Shown here: positions 17,246 to 27,533 of the stretch, one piece after another
Numbering within the stretch: the stretch's first letter is position 1
Layout of the letters: each line of letters opens with the position of its first letter
NCBI RefSeq assembly: GCF_014698115.1
Contig: NZ_JACJSJ010000003.1
Location: 62,001 to 126,000, forward strand
DNA: 64,000 nucleotides
DNA from: Nostoc sp. FACHB-973
Lineage (GTDB): Bacteria > Cyanobacteriota > Cyanobacteriia > Cyanobacteriales > Nostocaceae
Direction: 5' to 3'
Made by a program: the position numbers and the translations under genes
The notes under the pieces: model-generated
The model's database searches: none
What the model was told of the DNA's origin: nothing
Seen by the model: the letters and a program-made list of their open reading frames with translations, nothing else

Positions 17246-19327
17246 ATGAGCGAGCAGGTAGCAACTGACAGATTTATCCAAGATTTAGAGCGTGTTGCTC
17301 AAGTGCGATCGGAAATTTCGGTGTGTTTGAGTAAACTGGCTGAAATAATTAATAAAGCTGAATTGGCTGGGGACTCGTCATCAGGAAAACTTAGTTTAGA
17401 GCGAGATATTGAAGATATTACAGCAGCTAGTAAAAACCTCCGCAAAGGTGTATTTCGTCTTTTAGTCTTGGGCGATATGAAACGGGGAAAAAGCACGTTT
17501 CTTAATGCCTTGATTGGAGAAAATTTATTGCCGAGTGACGTTAACCCTTGTACCGCAGTGTTAACAGTTTTACGCTATGGCCAAGAAAAGAAAGTTACTA
17601 TTCATTTTAATGATGGCAAGAGTCCACAAGAGTTGGATTTTCAAAATTTTAAATATAAATATACCATCGATCCTGCTGAAGCAAAAAAACTAGAACAGGA
17701 TAAAAAGCAAGCCTTTCCTGATGTTGATTATGCAGTAGTCGAATATCCATTAACATTACTAGAAAAAGGAATTGAAATTGTTGATAGTCCAGGATTAAAT
17801 GATACAGAAGCGCGAAACGAATTATCTTTGAGCTATGTGAATAATTGCCATGCAATTTTGTTCGTGATGAGAGCTTCTCAACCTTGTACTTTAGGTGAGC
17901 GCCGCTATTTAGAAAATTACATTAAAGGTCGAGGATTAACGGTTTTCTTCTTAGTTAATGCTTGGGATCAACTGCGGGAATCATTGATCGATCCTGATGA
18001 TGTAGAAGAATTAAAAGCATCTGAAGACAGATTGCGCCAAGTATTTAAAGCGAATTTAGCAGAATATTGTTATGTAGATGGTCAGAATATTTATGACGAA
18101 CGCGTATTTGAGCTTTCGTCAATTCAAGCACTCAGACGACGCCTGAAGAATCCCCAGGCTGATTTAGATGGGACTGGCTTTCCTGGGTTTATGGGAGCGC
18201 TAAATACTTTTCTTACCGGAGAAAGAGCGATCGCAGAACTTCGTCAAATCAGAACCTTAGCTAGACAAGCTGTGAATCACATTCTCGAAGCTGTTGCTAG
18301 AAGAGTACCATTACTTGACCAAGATGTAAATGAATTGAAAAAACGAATTGATTCAGTAGAACCAGAGTTTAACAAGCTTACAGTTATTCGGGATCAATTC
18401 CAAAAAGAAATTCTCAACACCAGAGATACTCAAGCAAGAACAATTTCTGAATCATTCCGCAGCTACGTTTTAAACTTAGGTAATACCTTTGAAAACGATT
18501 TTTTGCGCTATCAACCAGAATTAAATTTGTTTGATTTTCTCAGTAGCGGTAAACGGGAAGCCTTTAACGCCGCACTGCAAAAAGCCTTTGAGCAATATAT
18601 CGCTGACAAATCTGCTGCTTGGACATTAACCGCTGAAAAAGATATTAATGCAGCTTTTAGACAACTGTCTCGCAGTGCTGCACAATATGGCGCATCTTAC
18701 AGTCAAGTAACAGACCAAATTACCGAAAAAATCACCGGACAAAATATCAAAGTTAATACCAGTACCAGTAGTGAAGATGATAAATCTCCCGGTTGGGCAA
18801 AATGGGCAATGGGATTGTTATCACTGTCTGAGGGAAATCTTGCTGGTGTAGCACTAGCTGGGAGTGGATTTGATTGGAAAAATATCTTGTTAAACTACTT
18901 CACTGTAATTGGTATTGGCGGCATAATTACGGCGGTAACTGGTGTTTTTCTGGGGCCGATTGGGTTTGCGCTGCTAGGTTTGGGAGTAGGCTTTTTACAA
19001 GCAGATCAAGCGCGTAAAGAGTTAGTAAAAACGGCTAAAAAAGAATTAGTTAAACACCTACCCCAAGTAGCGCATGAGCAATCTCAAGTTGTATACAATG
19101 CTGTGAAAGAGTGTTTTGATGCTTACGAAAGAGAGGTGAGTAAACGGATTAACGATGATATTGTCTCTCGTAAATCTGAATTGGATAATCTAGTTAACCA
19201 AAAAGAAACCCGCGAAATTAATCGTGAAAGTGAGTTTAAAAGGTTAAAGGCCTTACAAGAAGATGTAATAGCTCAGTTGCAAAAAATTGAGGCGGCGTAT
19301 AGCAATTTGTTAGCTTCCTATAGCTAA
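17246..19327 (+). CDS. Bacterial dynamin-like GTPase A
   Basis: 693 residues from ATG 17246 (MSEQVATDRF); the frame is open upstream but overlaps the previous gene. G1 is LGDMKRGKSTFLNAL, the switch region follows, G3 is VDSPGLND and G4 is NAWD. Then come long helical stalk segments. Near residue 560-610 there is a Gly-rich hydrophobic paddle (IGGIITAVTGVFLGPIGFALLGLG) that can insert in a membrane. A helical C-terminus closes the protein. Bacterial dynamins reshape or protect membranes and often work in pairs. The partner here is the next gene. Confidence 0.9.
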   Translation: MSEQVATDRFIQDLERVAQVRSEISVCLSKLAEIINKAELAGDSSSGKLSLERDIEDITAASKNLRKGVFRLLVLGDMKRGKSTFLNALIGENLLPSDVNPCTAVLTVLRYGQEKKVTIHFNDGKSPQELDFQNFKYKYTIDPAEAKKLEQDKKQAFPDVDYAVVEYPLTLLEKGIEIVDSPGLNDTEARNELSLSYVNNCHAILFVMRASQPCTLGERRYLENYIKGRGLTVFFLVNAWDQLRESLIDPDDVEELKASEDRLRQVFKANLAEYCYVDGQNIYDERVFELSSIQALRRRLKNPQADLDGTGFPGFMGALNTFLTGERAIAELRQIRTLARQAVNHILEAVARRVPLLDQDVNELKKRIDSVEPEFNKLTVIRDQFQKEILNTRDTQARTISESFRSYVLNLGNTFENDFLRYQPELNLFDFLSSGKREAFNAALQKAFEQYIADKSAAWTLTAEKDINAAFRQLSRSAAQYGASYSQVTDQITEKITGQNIKVNTSTSSEDDKSPGWAKWAMGLLSLSEGNLAGVALAGSGFDWKNILLNYFTVIGIGGIITAVTGVFLGPIGFALLGLGVGFLQADQARKELVKTAKKELVKHLPQVAHEQSQVVYNAVKECFDAYEREVSKRINDDIVSRKSELDNLVNQKETREINRESEFKRLKALQEDVIAQLQKIEAAYSNLLASYS

Positions 19328-19436
19328 ACTATACCAATCCTCAATCATTTGTAAAAACCTCTCTTCCTCTCTGCGGTTCGTTCAACAAAGGAATTTTCAC
19401 AACTCAGATAAAATTGGTTAACTTAGGAAATAAAAA

Positions 19437-19472
19437 AACCACAGATAAACTAATCAGTGTTTATCTGTGGTT
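19437..19472 (+). terminator. Hairpin between the two dynamin genes
   Basis: The 14-base arms 19437-19450 and 19459-19472 are exact complements around an 8-base loop. There is no strong T tract. It is followed by 94 bases to the next start, so it may be an attenuating or RNA-stabilising element rather than a full terminator. Confidence 0.5.
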
Positions 19473-19566
19473 CCTAATATGAGAAATTCACGCAGAGGCG
19501 CAGAGAGGAAGAGAGTATTTTTTTAAAATCTATTGTTAAATTAAACAAACCTGGAATCAAGGAACT

Positions 19567-21768
19567 ATGCAACAAGAGTATGAAAAATTAGCAGATTCTC
19601 TGAAAAAAGCATCTGCATTGCTCAATTTAGAGCGGAAATCGCCGCTGTATCAAGATGTAATTGCTATCTGTAATCATTTAATTAATCCTAGCTTTCGGAT
19701 TGGGGTATTTGGTCCTTTTAATCATGGCAAATCTACTCTCTTAAATGCCATGTTGGGAAATCGCACGTTACCGATTGATTTAATCCCTACTACAGGCGCA
19801 GCGATTACTGTCAAGTATGGTTGTGATGTGCGGACTCGCATCATGTTAGTTGATGGTACAGAAGTCTACCGCAGTGGAACAGACATTTTACAGCAATTTG
19901 CTATTCTTGATGGTAATAGACAGATGCGAAAAGATGTAGCATCTGTAGAAGTTTTTTGTCCCCATCCCTTTTTGGAAACGGGTGTAGAGTTTCTCGATTT
20001 ACCGGGAACGAATGATAGGGAAGAACAAGATAATTTAGTACGAGAACAACTTTTAAGTGCAGATTTAGTTATCCAATTATTAGATGCACGTAAGTTAATG
20101 ACTTTGGGTGAGCGAGAAAATTTACGAGATTGGCTATTAGATCGTGGAATTAAAACAGTGATTTTTGTTGCCAATTTTATTAACTTACTCGAGCCTGAAG
20201 AACAAAAACAAATCCAAAATCGGCTGCTATTTGTCGCAGAAAGTTTTCGAGCCGAATTACCTCCAGGTTTTAGTAATTTATATCGTGTTGATGCTTTACC
20301 TGCCTTACGAGCTAGATTAAAAGGCGATGTCGCAGAAGCCAATAGTAGCGGCTTGGTGGCTTTTGAAACAGCCTTGCAAAATATTGTAGGTATTTTACAA
20401 CAAAATCGTGGTAGTGTACGTTTGCCAAGAGTAGAGGCGATCGCTACTCAAATCCAACAATCATTAAGAGCCAAAATTGACCCCATTGCTCATGAAGTAA
20501 AATCACTTGTTGATAAACAAAATGCCAAAATTGAAATCAAAGAAAAAGCTGCAAATTTAATTCAACAAGGCTTTGCTAGTAGTGTTTCTGAATTGCGTGA
20601 TTGGCTAAGTTTACCCAAACTGCTAACAAAGTATCAAGCAGATGCCGCAGTTGCACTGGCAGAAAATAACTTTAAATCGTGGCAAACAAACACTCTCAAA
20701 AAAGACCTGCATCAATTACAATTAGCTACGGTAAAATGGCTTTATCAAGCTTATGAATTTTTTCAAGCAGAAAGACCAGAAGACTTATTGATTCCCTTGC
20801 CTAGCGAACCCCAAATCACATTACCTCCCAAGCCAACTAATTACAATGATTTTAATGAAACAACTGGTTCCATTGCAGTTGGTGGTGGTATTGGTTGGTT
20901 GTTGGGTGGCCCTGTGGGTGCTGCTGTCGTTGGGAGTATTTCCTATTTGCTAAATAAGAATATTCAAGAATTAGAAGAAAAATCAGCCAATGAATCTTAT
21001 CATCAGCAAGTTGCCAAACTTTGTATAGCTGCAACAGAAGATTATTTGTCTCGTTTTAGTAGTCAAGGATTATCGATTTTGGCTGCATATGAACAGAAAG
21101 CCGAAAAAGTAATTTACTTGGAAATCAGTCAAGAACCGTTAGAAATTACTAATAAACGTGAAGATTTACAGCGATTACAAAATGTTTTTAATGAATTGCT
21201 ACGAGAGTTAGAAAAGGTAAAAATCCCTGTAAATTATCAACCTTATCAAGAAATTCCCAAATCCAAAACTGTAAATAATCGATATTCACCACAACCGGAG
21301 AAAGTTAAAAATTCTCATCAAGCTCAGGAAAATCCTGCTAAAAATACCCAGAAAAAAGTAGAATCTGCTCGTCAACAAGTTTCTCCACCACCAAAAACTC
21401 CTGCTTCTCCACGTCCAGAAGAAGTAGACGCTAAATTTAATAATTGGGAACTTGATGAGGAAATAGCGCGAATGAAAGCAGAAATGCAATCGCCTGGTTC
21501 TCAAACTCGCAAACAACAAAATACAACTCAAAACAATAAAGCACCAAATCCCGCCAAAAACCAGGCACAAAAAGATAAAATTACTCGCGCCTACACCATT
21601 TTAGAATTACAACCCAATGCTTCTTTAATTGAGGTTAAGCAAGCTTATCGAACTTTAGTCAAAAAATGGCATCCAGATTTATTCGTTGGTAAGCCAGAAC
21701 TGCAAAAAAAAGCAGAAGAAAAAATGCATTTAGTTAATGAAGCGTATACAATTTTGACCGATAATTAA
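19567..21768 (+). CDS. Bacterial dynamin-like GTPase B with C-terminal DnaJ domain
   Basis: 733 residues. The N-terminal GTPase has G1 FGPFNHGKSTLLNAML, G3 DLPGTNDRE and a G4-like VANF where NKxD is expected, so nucleotide specificity may differ. A helical stalk is followed by a Gly-rich membrane paddle (GGGIGWLLGGPVGAAVVG, near 437-455). A Pro/Lys-rich linker (about 560-665) leads to a J-domain at about 670-733: AYTILELQPNASLIEVKQAY, then KKWHPDLF with the HPD triad, then LVNEAYTIL. The J-domain predicts recruitment of DnaK to the dynamin. It pairs with GTPase A upstream. Confidence 0.9.
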   Translation: MQQEYEKLADSLKKASALLNLERKSPLYQDVIAICNHLINPSFRIGVFGPFNHGKSTLLNAMLGNRTLPIDLIPTTGAAITVKYGCDVRTRIMLVDGTEVYRSGTDILQQFAILDGNRQMRKDVASVEVFCPHPFLETGVEFLDLPGTNDREEQDNLVREQLLSADLVIQLLDARKLMTLGERENLRDWLLDRGIKTVIFVANFINLLEPEEQKQIQNRLLFVAESFRAELPPGFSNLYRVDALPALRARLKGDVAEANSSGLVAFETALQNIVGILQQNRGSVRLPRVEAIATQIQQSLRAKIDPIAHEVKSLVDKQNAKIEIKEKAANLIQQGFASSVSELRDWLSLPKLLTKYQADAAVALAENNFKSWQTNTLKKDLHQLQLATVKWLYQAYEFFQAERPEDLLIPLPSEPQITLPPKPTNYNDFNETTGSIAVGGGIGWLLGGPVGAAVVGSISYLLNKNIQELEEKSANESYHQQVAKLCIAATEDYLSRFSSQGLSILAAYEQKAEKVIYLEISQEPLEITNKREDLQRLQNVFNELLRELEKVKIPVNYQPYQEIPKSKTVNNRYSPQPEKVKNSHQAQENPAKNTQKKVESARQQVSPPPKTPASPRPEEVDAKFNNWELDEEIARMKAEMQSPGSQTRKQQNTTQNNKAPNPAKNQAQKDKITRAYTILELQPNASLIEVKQAYRTLVKKWHPDLFVGKPELQKKAEEKMHLVNEAYTILTDN

Positions 21769-21770
21769 AA

Positions 21771-21896
21771 AGAAGAATTCAGAATTCAGAATTCTGAATT
21801 CTGAATGTAATCAGTGGGGGACTTAAATTCAGTTATTTATCCGCTATTCATATAAAATTTATTATTCTGAATTCTGACTCCTGACTCCTGAATTCT
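21771..21896. repeat. GAATTC-rich dispersed repeat (copy 2)
   Basis: Same boundary blocks as 10222-10384 (AGAATTCAGAATTCTGAATTC at the left; CTGAATTCTGACTCCTGACT at the right), again starting three bases after a stop codon. The centre holds AATCAGTGGGGGACTTAAATTC, shared with 31535-31545. Confidence 0.65.
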
Positions 21897-21983
21897 TTCT
21901 TATAAAATTTTTTTGAGATTTCATCCTAATTTCATTTCTAGCTGCAAAGTTAGGAAGTAAATATAGAATTAGAAAACTGTTGG

Positions 21984-22667
21984 ATGAAACTTATGCAACT
22001 GCTATCTTTGAGGAACGGTTTTTTAGCCCTAGCCTTTGCGGCGATCGCTTCAGGGGGTGGATTACTTACAGCCTGTAGCAATGCTGCTTCCCAGAACCCA
22101 ACCCAAACCCCCAACGCAACTGCTACCAATGCTAGCGATCGCCACATGAATCACAGCATGGGAATGGATTTAGGCCCAGCCGATGCTGACTTTGATTTAC
22201 GGTTTATCGATGCGATGACACCGCACCATCAAGGAGCTTTGGAAATGGCCAAAGAAGCACAGCAAAAATCCAAACGTCCTGAAATCAAAAAATTAGCAGA
22301 CAATATCATCAAATCGCAAAACCAAGAAATTACCCAGATGAAGCAGTGGCGACAAGCTTGGTATCCCAGCGCAGGAAATAAACCAATGGCTTATCACAGT
22401 CAAATGGGTCACATGATGGAAATGTCACCTGAGCAAATCCAAGCCATGATGATGAGTCAGGACTTAGGTGCAGCTGATGCTGAATTTGATTTGCGCTTTA
22501 TCAATGCAATGATTCCTCACCATGAGGGGGCTGTAAAAATGGCACAAGACGCTTTAAATAAGTCTAAGCGCCCCGAAATCAAGCAATTAGCCCAAGAAAT
22601 TATCAAAGCACAAGATACAGAAATTAAACAAATGCAGCAATGGCGGAAAAGTTGGTACAACCAGTGA
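21984..22667 (+). CDS. DUF305 lipoprotein with two DUF305 repeats
   Basis: 227 residues. The N-terminal signal ends in lipobox LLTACS. Then two copies of the DUF305 motif follow: DADFDLRFIDAMTPHHQGAL and DAEFDLRFINAMIPHHEGAV, each with a His pair and a downstream QMKQW/QMQQW. Met- and His-rich segments (MNHSMGMD, HSQMGHMMEMS) lie in the N-terminus and linker. DUF305 proteins are ferritin-like four-helix bundles often found with copper resistance genes; a periplasmic copper-binding role is likely but inferred. Confidence 0.88.
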   Translation: MKLMQLLSLRNGFLALAFAAIASGGGLLTACSNAASQNPTQTPNATATNASDRHMNHSMGMDLGPADADFDLRFIDAMTPHHQGALEMAKEAQQKSKRPEIKKLADNIIKSQNQEITQMKQWRQAWYPSAGNKPMAYHSQMGHMMEMSPEQIQAMMMSQDLGAADAEFDLRFINAMIPHHEGAVKMAQDALNKSKRPEIKQLAQEIIKAQDTEIKQMQQWRKSWYNQ

Positions 22668-22677
22668 TGTTGTGAAG

Positions 22678-22732
22678 GATGAGGGGGATGAGGGGGATGA
22701 GGGGGATGAGGGGGATGAGGGGGATGAGGGAG
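22678..22732. repeat. GATGAGGGG decanucleotide tandem repeat
   Basis: Five to six copies of GATGAGGGGG. The same unit is found inside the cobB coding sequence at 35003-35056. Confidence 0.85.
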
Positions 22733-22786
22733 AGAATTTCACCCCACTCCTCCCACACTCCCTACTCCCCAGTCCCCAATCCCTCT

Positions 22787-25700
22787 TCACTGACTTGGCG
22801 GGCTTCCTTCTTCTACTGGACGGATAATTGGAGCAGGTGGTGTGACTTGTGGTTGAAAGATTCCTTGTAATGCTTGTTCTAATGTTTGTGCCATAACAAT
22901 TCGATTTTCGTAAGCTACAACTACTCGTACCAAAGTTGGCAAGCTATTTTGTGTCGCTTCTAAATAAATTGGCTCGACATACAACAGCGATTGCTGAATG
23001 GGAATTACTAGTAAATTTCCTTGAATGGCTCTTGAACCTTGACGATTCCACAGGGAAATTTGCTGTGAAATTACTGGGTCTTGGTTAATGCGTGCCTCGA
23101 TTTGTTCTGGGCCGTAGATTAGTCTTTCTTTAGGAAAGATATATAGCAATAACTTACCGTAATTAACGCTATCCGATCGCGCTGCAAACCAAGCGATTAA
23201 ATTAGTCCGCTGTTTGGGAGTGTAGGGCAGAAACAGAATAAATTCTTCAAAGGGTACCGTGGGTAGACTAGTAATCAAATAATACGGCTCTACAGGACGG
23301 GGTTCGCTGCCATAGATTTCGTTAGGAATCTGCCACTGGTCTTCCCGGTTGTAAAATACTTGGGGGTCGGTCATGTGGTAGGTCATCAACCGCTCGGATT
23401 GAATTTTGAACAAGTCCTCAGGATAGCGGATATGATTGCGGAGGTTAACCGGCATGGCGCTGAGTGGTTTGAAGGTGTTGGGAAATATCCTTGACCAAGT
23501 GGCAATGAGCGGATCGTTTTGATCGGCAATATAAAAGTTAACGATGCCGTGGTAGGCATCAACCACTACCTTTACAGAGTTACGGATATAATTAATACCG
23601 TCGTTGGCGGTGTCTGAGTAAGGATAGCGATCGCTTGTCGTATAAGCATCCACAATCCAGTAAAGATAACTTTTACCATTTGGGTAGTCTGGATTGGTAT
23701 TGTTACGATTCGCCTCCGCACTGACAAGATAAGGATCGCTGTCAAATTGCAAAAAAGGTGCGATCGCCTGAATTCTTTGCTTGATATTCCGCCGGAATAG
23801 CACTTTTGTGTCTGGCAAAAAGTCCCGCGTCAAGGCCATCTGCCAATCTTTCAAATACATGGCAAATACCCAACGACGCCATGCTGAACCAATTTTAATG
23901 CCACCCCGTCCATCGTAGGAGTTATAAACATTGTCACTACCACTGGGATAGTCCAATTCTCTAACTCTTGTGCCAGTCATTACATAGTTGTTAGTGATTT
24001 CACCATAATAAATCCGGGGTTCTCCAATGGGAATACTTTCACGAATGCCAAGACTTGAAGTTGTCAGAGCGGTACTATCACCGCTAATATCTTTGACAAA
24101 ATATTCTGGTAGCCCGCCCGCCCCTACTGTATTTACTGGGCTAACAGTAAACCCGAAACCGTGGGTATAAATGAGATGGCGGTTAACCCAAGTTTGAGCC
24201 TCCTGTGGTACGGCGCGGTAGTCTAATTCTCGTGCAGCGATTAGTACCTGACGCCGTTGTGCTGCTTCGATTAATCTCTGTTTTGATACCGATGGGTTTT
24301 GGGGTGCAGATGGTTGGTCTGAAATTGCCTCTGTTTTCAAAACATAGCGATCGATATCGGCATCGGGGAACCGATAGTATGGGCGAATTTGTTGTAGCTG
24401 ACGGTTGGTTTCTAACAATGGTCGCTCATCCCAAAGGCGGATATTGCGAATTGTCAAGTCATTTTTTTGAATGTCAGCTTCAGTTAATCCCCCTTGGGGG
24501 TTGAAGGTTCTGGCATCGATCGCCTCTAAATCGAATGCTTGGCGAGTCAAGGCAATGGTACGCTGAATGTAAGGTTGCTCTCTTTGCAATTCATTGGGTT
24601 CAACAATTAAATTTTGCACCACAGTAGGCAGAACAATGTCAGCTGCTGGAACCAGTACTAAATAAACGCCTAATCCGTAAAACACCAAGCGGCGATACTG
24701 AGATTTCGGTTTCCAGAACAACGTTCGCCAAAGTAAGTAAAAGGCGATGCCAAGAGCTAAGACACATAAGACGGTGTAAGCTGGCAACTGGGCTGTGACA
24801 TCAGTGTAGCTAGCACCATAACTGACTCCACGGCTAGAATACACGAGTTCATAGCGACTCAACCAGTAACTCCAAGCTACTAGCAGCATCAAAAAGCCGC
24901 CCATCCCGTATAAATGACGCTGCTGCTGGGGGGAAAAACCAGGGAAAATCCCCTGACTTAAACTGTCAGCCGACAAAAGATAAGTCAAGGCGACGGCGAC
25001 AAAGCCATACAAAAATAATCCCATCAGCCAGAGTTCCAGCAGTTGCCAAAATGGTAAGGAAAATATGTAGAAGCTGATATCCTGACCAAATAAAGGCTCA
25101 GTGCTGTTGAAAGTAGTAGGGTGGAAATATTGGAGTACCTTTGCCCAGTTTTGGAATAGTATTAAGCCAAAAATGGCACTGAAAAGAATTGCGATCGCTG
25201 TGAGTAAAAATCGTGGATAAATTAAAATAGCGATCGCTCCCCCCACAATTAAGCCCAGATACCAAATTTGAGAGACAATTTGGTTTAAGAGTTGACAGAT
25301 TCTGTCTGGCCGGAATAGGGCGGGAATCGGTAAACTAGTGTTATCAATTGGAGAATGCCAGTAAGAAAGAGCAATTTGACCGTAGTGAACCACCATTAAC
25401 CCTGTCAACAAGCTCAGTATCAAAGCTAGGGGTAACAGCCAGCGTAATTTTAATGGTTTTAAGCCTTGGGCTTCGGGTGTCAAAATGCGATCGCGTCTGG
25501 AATAATCAGAATTAAGAAAGTTTTTGAATTCACTCTCTAGTTCAACTTCCTCAATCTTCAAAGACCGGGGATACTTCAGCCGTTGTGCTACAGCAAGGTT
25601 TATTAGAAGATAGGCAGCACTGACACTAGCCACCACTACCCATAAAGTACCACGAGTCACTAGCCTGACTAAAAATACTTGCAGGTAGCCGACTTCTTGA

Positions 25701-25798
25701 AACCAAAAAATTTCTGCTCCCAAGCGGGAACCCAAATCCAGGAGTAGCCATAACCCCAGGAATACAATTAATAGTCTAAAACTCCATTTCCAGAACAT
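22787..25798 (-). CDS. UPF0182 family large membrane protein
   Basis: 1003 residues. About seven membrane segments occupy the first 380 residues (for example [19 protein letters not shown]). A large extracytoplasmic domain follows, with motifs conserved in UPF0182 ([53 protein letters not shown]). The function of the family is unknown. Length and layout are full-size. The region after its stop is repeat sequence. Confidence 0.92.
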   Translation of the reverse strand: MFWKWSFRLLIVFLGLWLLLDLGSRLGAEIFWFQEVGYLQVFLVRLVTRGTLWVVVASVSAAYLLINLAVAQRLKYPRSLKIEEVELESEFKNFLNSDYSRRDRILTPEAQGLKPLKLRWLLPLALILSLLTGLMVVHYGQIALSYWHSPIDNTSLPIPALFRPDRICQLLNQIVSQIWYLGLIVGGAIAILIYPRFLLTAIAILFSAIFGLILFQNWAKVLQYFHPTTFNSTEPLFGQDISFYIFSLPFWQLLELWLMGLFLYGFVAVALTYLLSADSLSQGIFPGFSPQQQRHLYGMGGFLMLLVAWSYWLSRYELVYSSRGVSYGASYTDVTAQLPAYTVLCVLALGIAFYLLWRTLFWKPKSQYRRLVFYGLGVYLVLVPAADIVLPTVVQNLIVEPNELQREQPYIQRTIALTRQAFDLEAIDARTFNPQGGLTEADIQKNDLTIRNIRLWDERPLLETNRQLQQIRPYYRFPDADIDRYVLKTEAISDQPSAPQNPSVSKQRLIEAAQRRQVLIAARELDYRAVPQEAQTWVNRHLIYTHGFGFTVSPVNTVGAGGLPEYFVKDISGDSTALTTSSLGIRESIPIGEPRIYYGEITNNYVMTGTRVRELDYPSGSDNVYNSYDGRGGIKIGSAWRRWVFAMYLKDWQMALTRDFLPDTKVLFRRNIKQRIQAIAPFLQFDSDPYLVSAEANRNNTNPDYPNGKSYLYWIVDAYTTSDRYPYSDTANDGINYIRNSVKVVVDAYHGIVNFYIADQNDPLIATWSRIFPNTFKPLSAMPVNLRNHIRYPEDLFKIQSERLMTYHMTDPQVFYNREDQWQIPNEIYGSEPRPVEPYYLITSLPTVPFEEFILFLPYTPKQRTNLIAWFAARSDSVNYGKLLLYIFPKERLIYGPEQIEARINQDPVISQQISLWNRQGSRAIQGNLLVIPIQQSLLYVEPIYLEATQNSLPTLVRVVVAYENRIVMAQTLEQALQGIFQPQVTPPAPIIRPVEEGSPPSQ

Positions 25799-25874
25799 TC
25801 CTTAGCAGCCAAAACTATCTGCAAAGCCAACCTTACAACTATTAGAGCAGAAGTACACACAAGTTATCGAATCA

Positions 25875-26108
25875 GTATCAATCCTCGAATTACCCCACCC
25901 TAACCCTCCCCTTATAAAGGGGAGCCACTGCGTTGGGCGGCTCTGCCGACTTGAAGCAAGTGGCGTGAGGGAACTAGATTTTCCGGTTTCCCCCCAATAA
26001 ACGGGGGTAATTCGATTTGTGTGTACACCGTAGCCTTGGAAAGGTGAGGGAACTGGATTTATGCTCCCTCTCCTTACTAAGGAGAGGGTTGGGGTGAGGT
26101 TTAAAGAG
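25875..26108. repeat. Dispersed repeat with CCCTCCCC/GGGGAGG ends (family B)
   Basis: CCCACCCTAACCCTCCCC at the left and GGAGAGGGTTGGGGTGAGGT at the right form imperfect inverted ends. Inside is AGCCACTGCGTTGGGCGG...AAGCAAGTGGCG, also found in 11468-11515. A frame of about 110 codons across it is a translation of the repeat, not a gene. Confidence 0.6.
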
Positions 26109-26136
26109 ATTTCTACAAAAGTGAGATGCTCCTCAC

Positions 26137-27528
26137 TCAAAGTTTATATCCTAAACTAAAATAAAAGCCGTGATCCTGAGCGTTTTCACCGCGATCGTCT
26201 AAGTCAATTAGGGGAAGACCATAATCTAAGCGCATATTTAGACTTGGTAGAGGTTGCCATAAAACTCCCAGTCCCAAAGCAGCTAAAAATTGCTGTCTCT
26301 GTAATTGGTTGGGGTTATTACTCACATTCCAAATAACTCCTGCATCGAAAAATGGAGCCAGTTGCAGCATCGGGTTCCCAGATTCGTCTTTTTGGATTGT
26401 GAATCGGTCTTCTAGGGAAAATCGTGCCCCATTATCGCCAGCGCGAGCATTTTGCCTATAACCCCGCAAAGATTGACCACCACCAATTACAAACTGTTGA
26501 GAGGGTAATAATCCATTGGGCGTTAGTTGTACCTCGGCTTGGGCGATTAAAAGGTTACGGTCGTTGAGCTGTTGTACCCGTTGCACTTGCGCCAACCAAC
26601 TAAAAAAGCGACCATCAGGAACAGGGTCAGAGTTAATTGTGGCATCAAAGCTGCCAAGACCCAAACTAAATAGCGATCGCAATGCCCATGCACCTTTTAC
26701 ATCTCGTGCCACATAATCTTGACCAAACTTAATAACACGGGTACGACTGTTACCTTGTTCGTCGGGGCCAAAGCCAAAGGGTGTTGGGCCTGCAAAGGTA
26801 AATGTTTGACCATTTTGGACAGTAAAGCCTAATGATAAAGCGAATTCTTCACGAGGCGATCGCACTAGTGGCTGACGATAACTCACTTCATACAACTGAG
26901 ATTCTCCGCGAATATCAAAGCTTTTAAAAGGTTCTTGGACGACTTCGTTGTTGTTAATGGTGGTACGTAGTTGTAAAGTACCATTCATCGCATTTAGCGG
27001 CACTTGGTAGCTAAAATCATAGATATTCGAGCCTCCACGAGTTGTGCGGTAATAAGACGCTGCAAATTTATCTCCTATACCTGTAATGTTACGGTAACTA
27101 GCACTGACGCCTAATCTTTCAGAACCAACGCTGGGCGGGGAATAATTATCAATGCTGAATGTCCCATCAAAGGGATCGGCTTCGGTAACTCTAACTACCA
27201 GAATACTTTGACCAACTTCGCTACCGGTGCGTAAGCTAGCTTCTACATTTGACAGTAGGGGATCATTTCGTAACAATCTTAACTGGTCTTCTAAATTAGC
27301 TGTGGAAAGAGGTTTGCTAGCGCCCAGAGAGACACGCGATCGCACATAATCAGGATTAAGGCGTTTTATTCCTTGGATTTCAATTTTTTCTAGACCACCT
27401 TCAATTACCTGAATTTGCACCACACCACCAGTAATTGCTTGGTCTACCAAAATTGCTCTTGAAGTGATGTAGCCGCGATCGAGGTAGATTTGAGTGATAT
27501 CATCGGCAACTTTTCTCAGTTCTTCCAA
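26137..27528 (-). pseudogene. Two-partner secretion transporter (TpsB/FhaC-like), 5'-truncated
   Basis: An outer-membrane Omp85-type transporter that exports a TpsA partner. What remains is 463 residues: the end of the first POTRA (LEELRKVADDITQIYLDRGY), the second POTRA (GGLEKIEIQGIKRLNPDYVR), and the 16-strand barrel with LRGYRQNARAGDNG (the VRGY motif of the L6 loop) and a C-terminal YKL. The signal peptide and plug are missing; an in-frame TAG (27544-27546) lies six codons before the first possible TTG start. Without a signal peptide it should not reach the outer membrane. It shares its truncation point with the divergent gene. Confidence 0.75.
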
Positions 27529-27533
27529 ACTGA

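Noticed and set aside
22678..22732. G-quadruplex or regulatory array after the DUF305 gene
   Set aside because: The same GATGAGGGG repeat occurs inside cobB and in several other forms across the window, so it is better seen as a dispersed simple repeat.
25802..26140. A 112-residue protein next to the TpsB gene
   Set aside because: The frame is a translation of a dispersed repeat (LTPTLSLVRRGS-type phrases) with no domain and no ribosome site.
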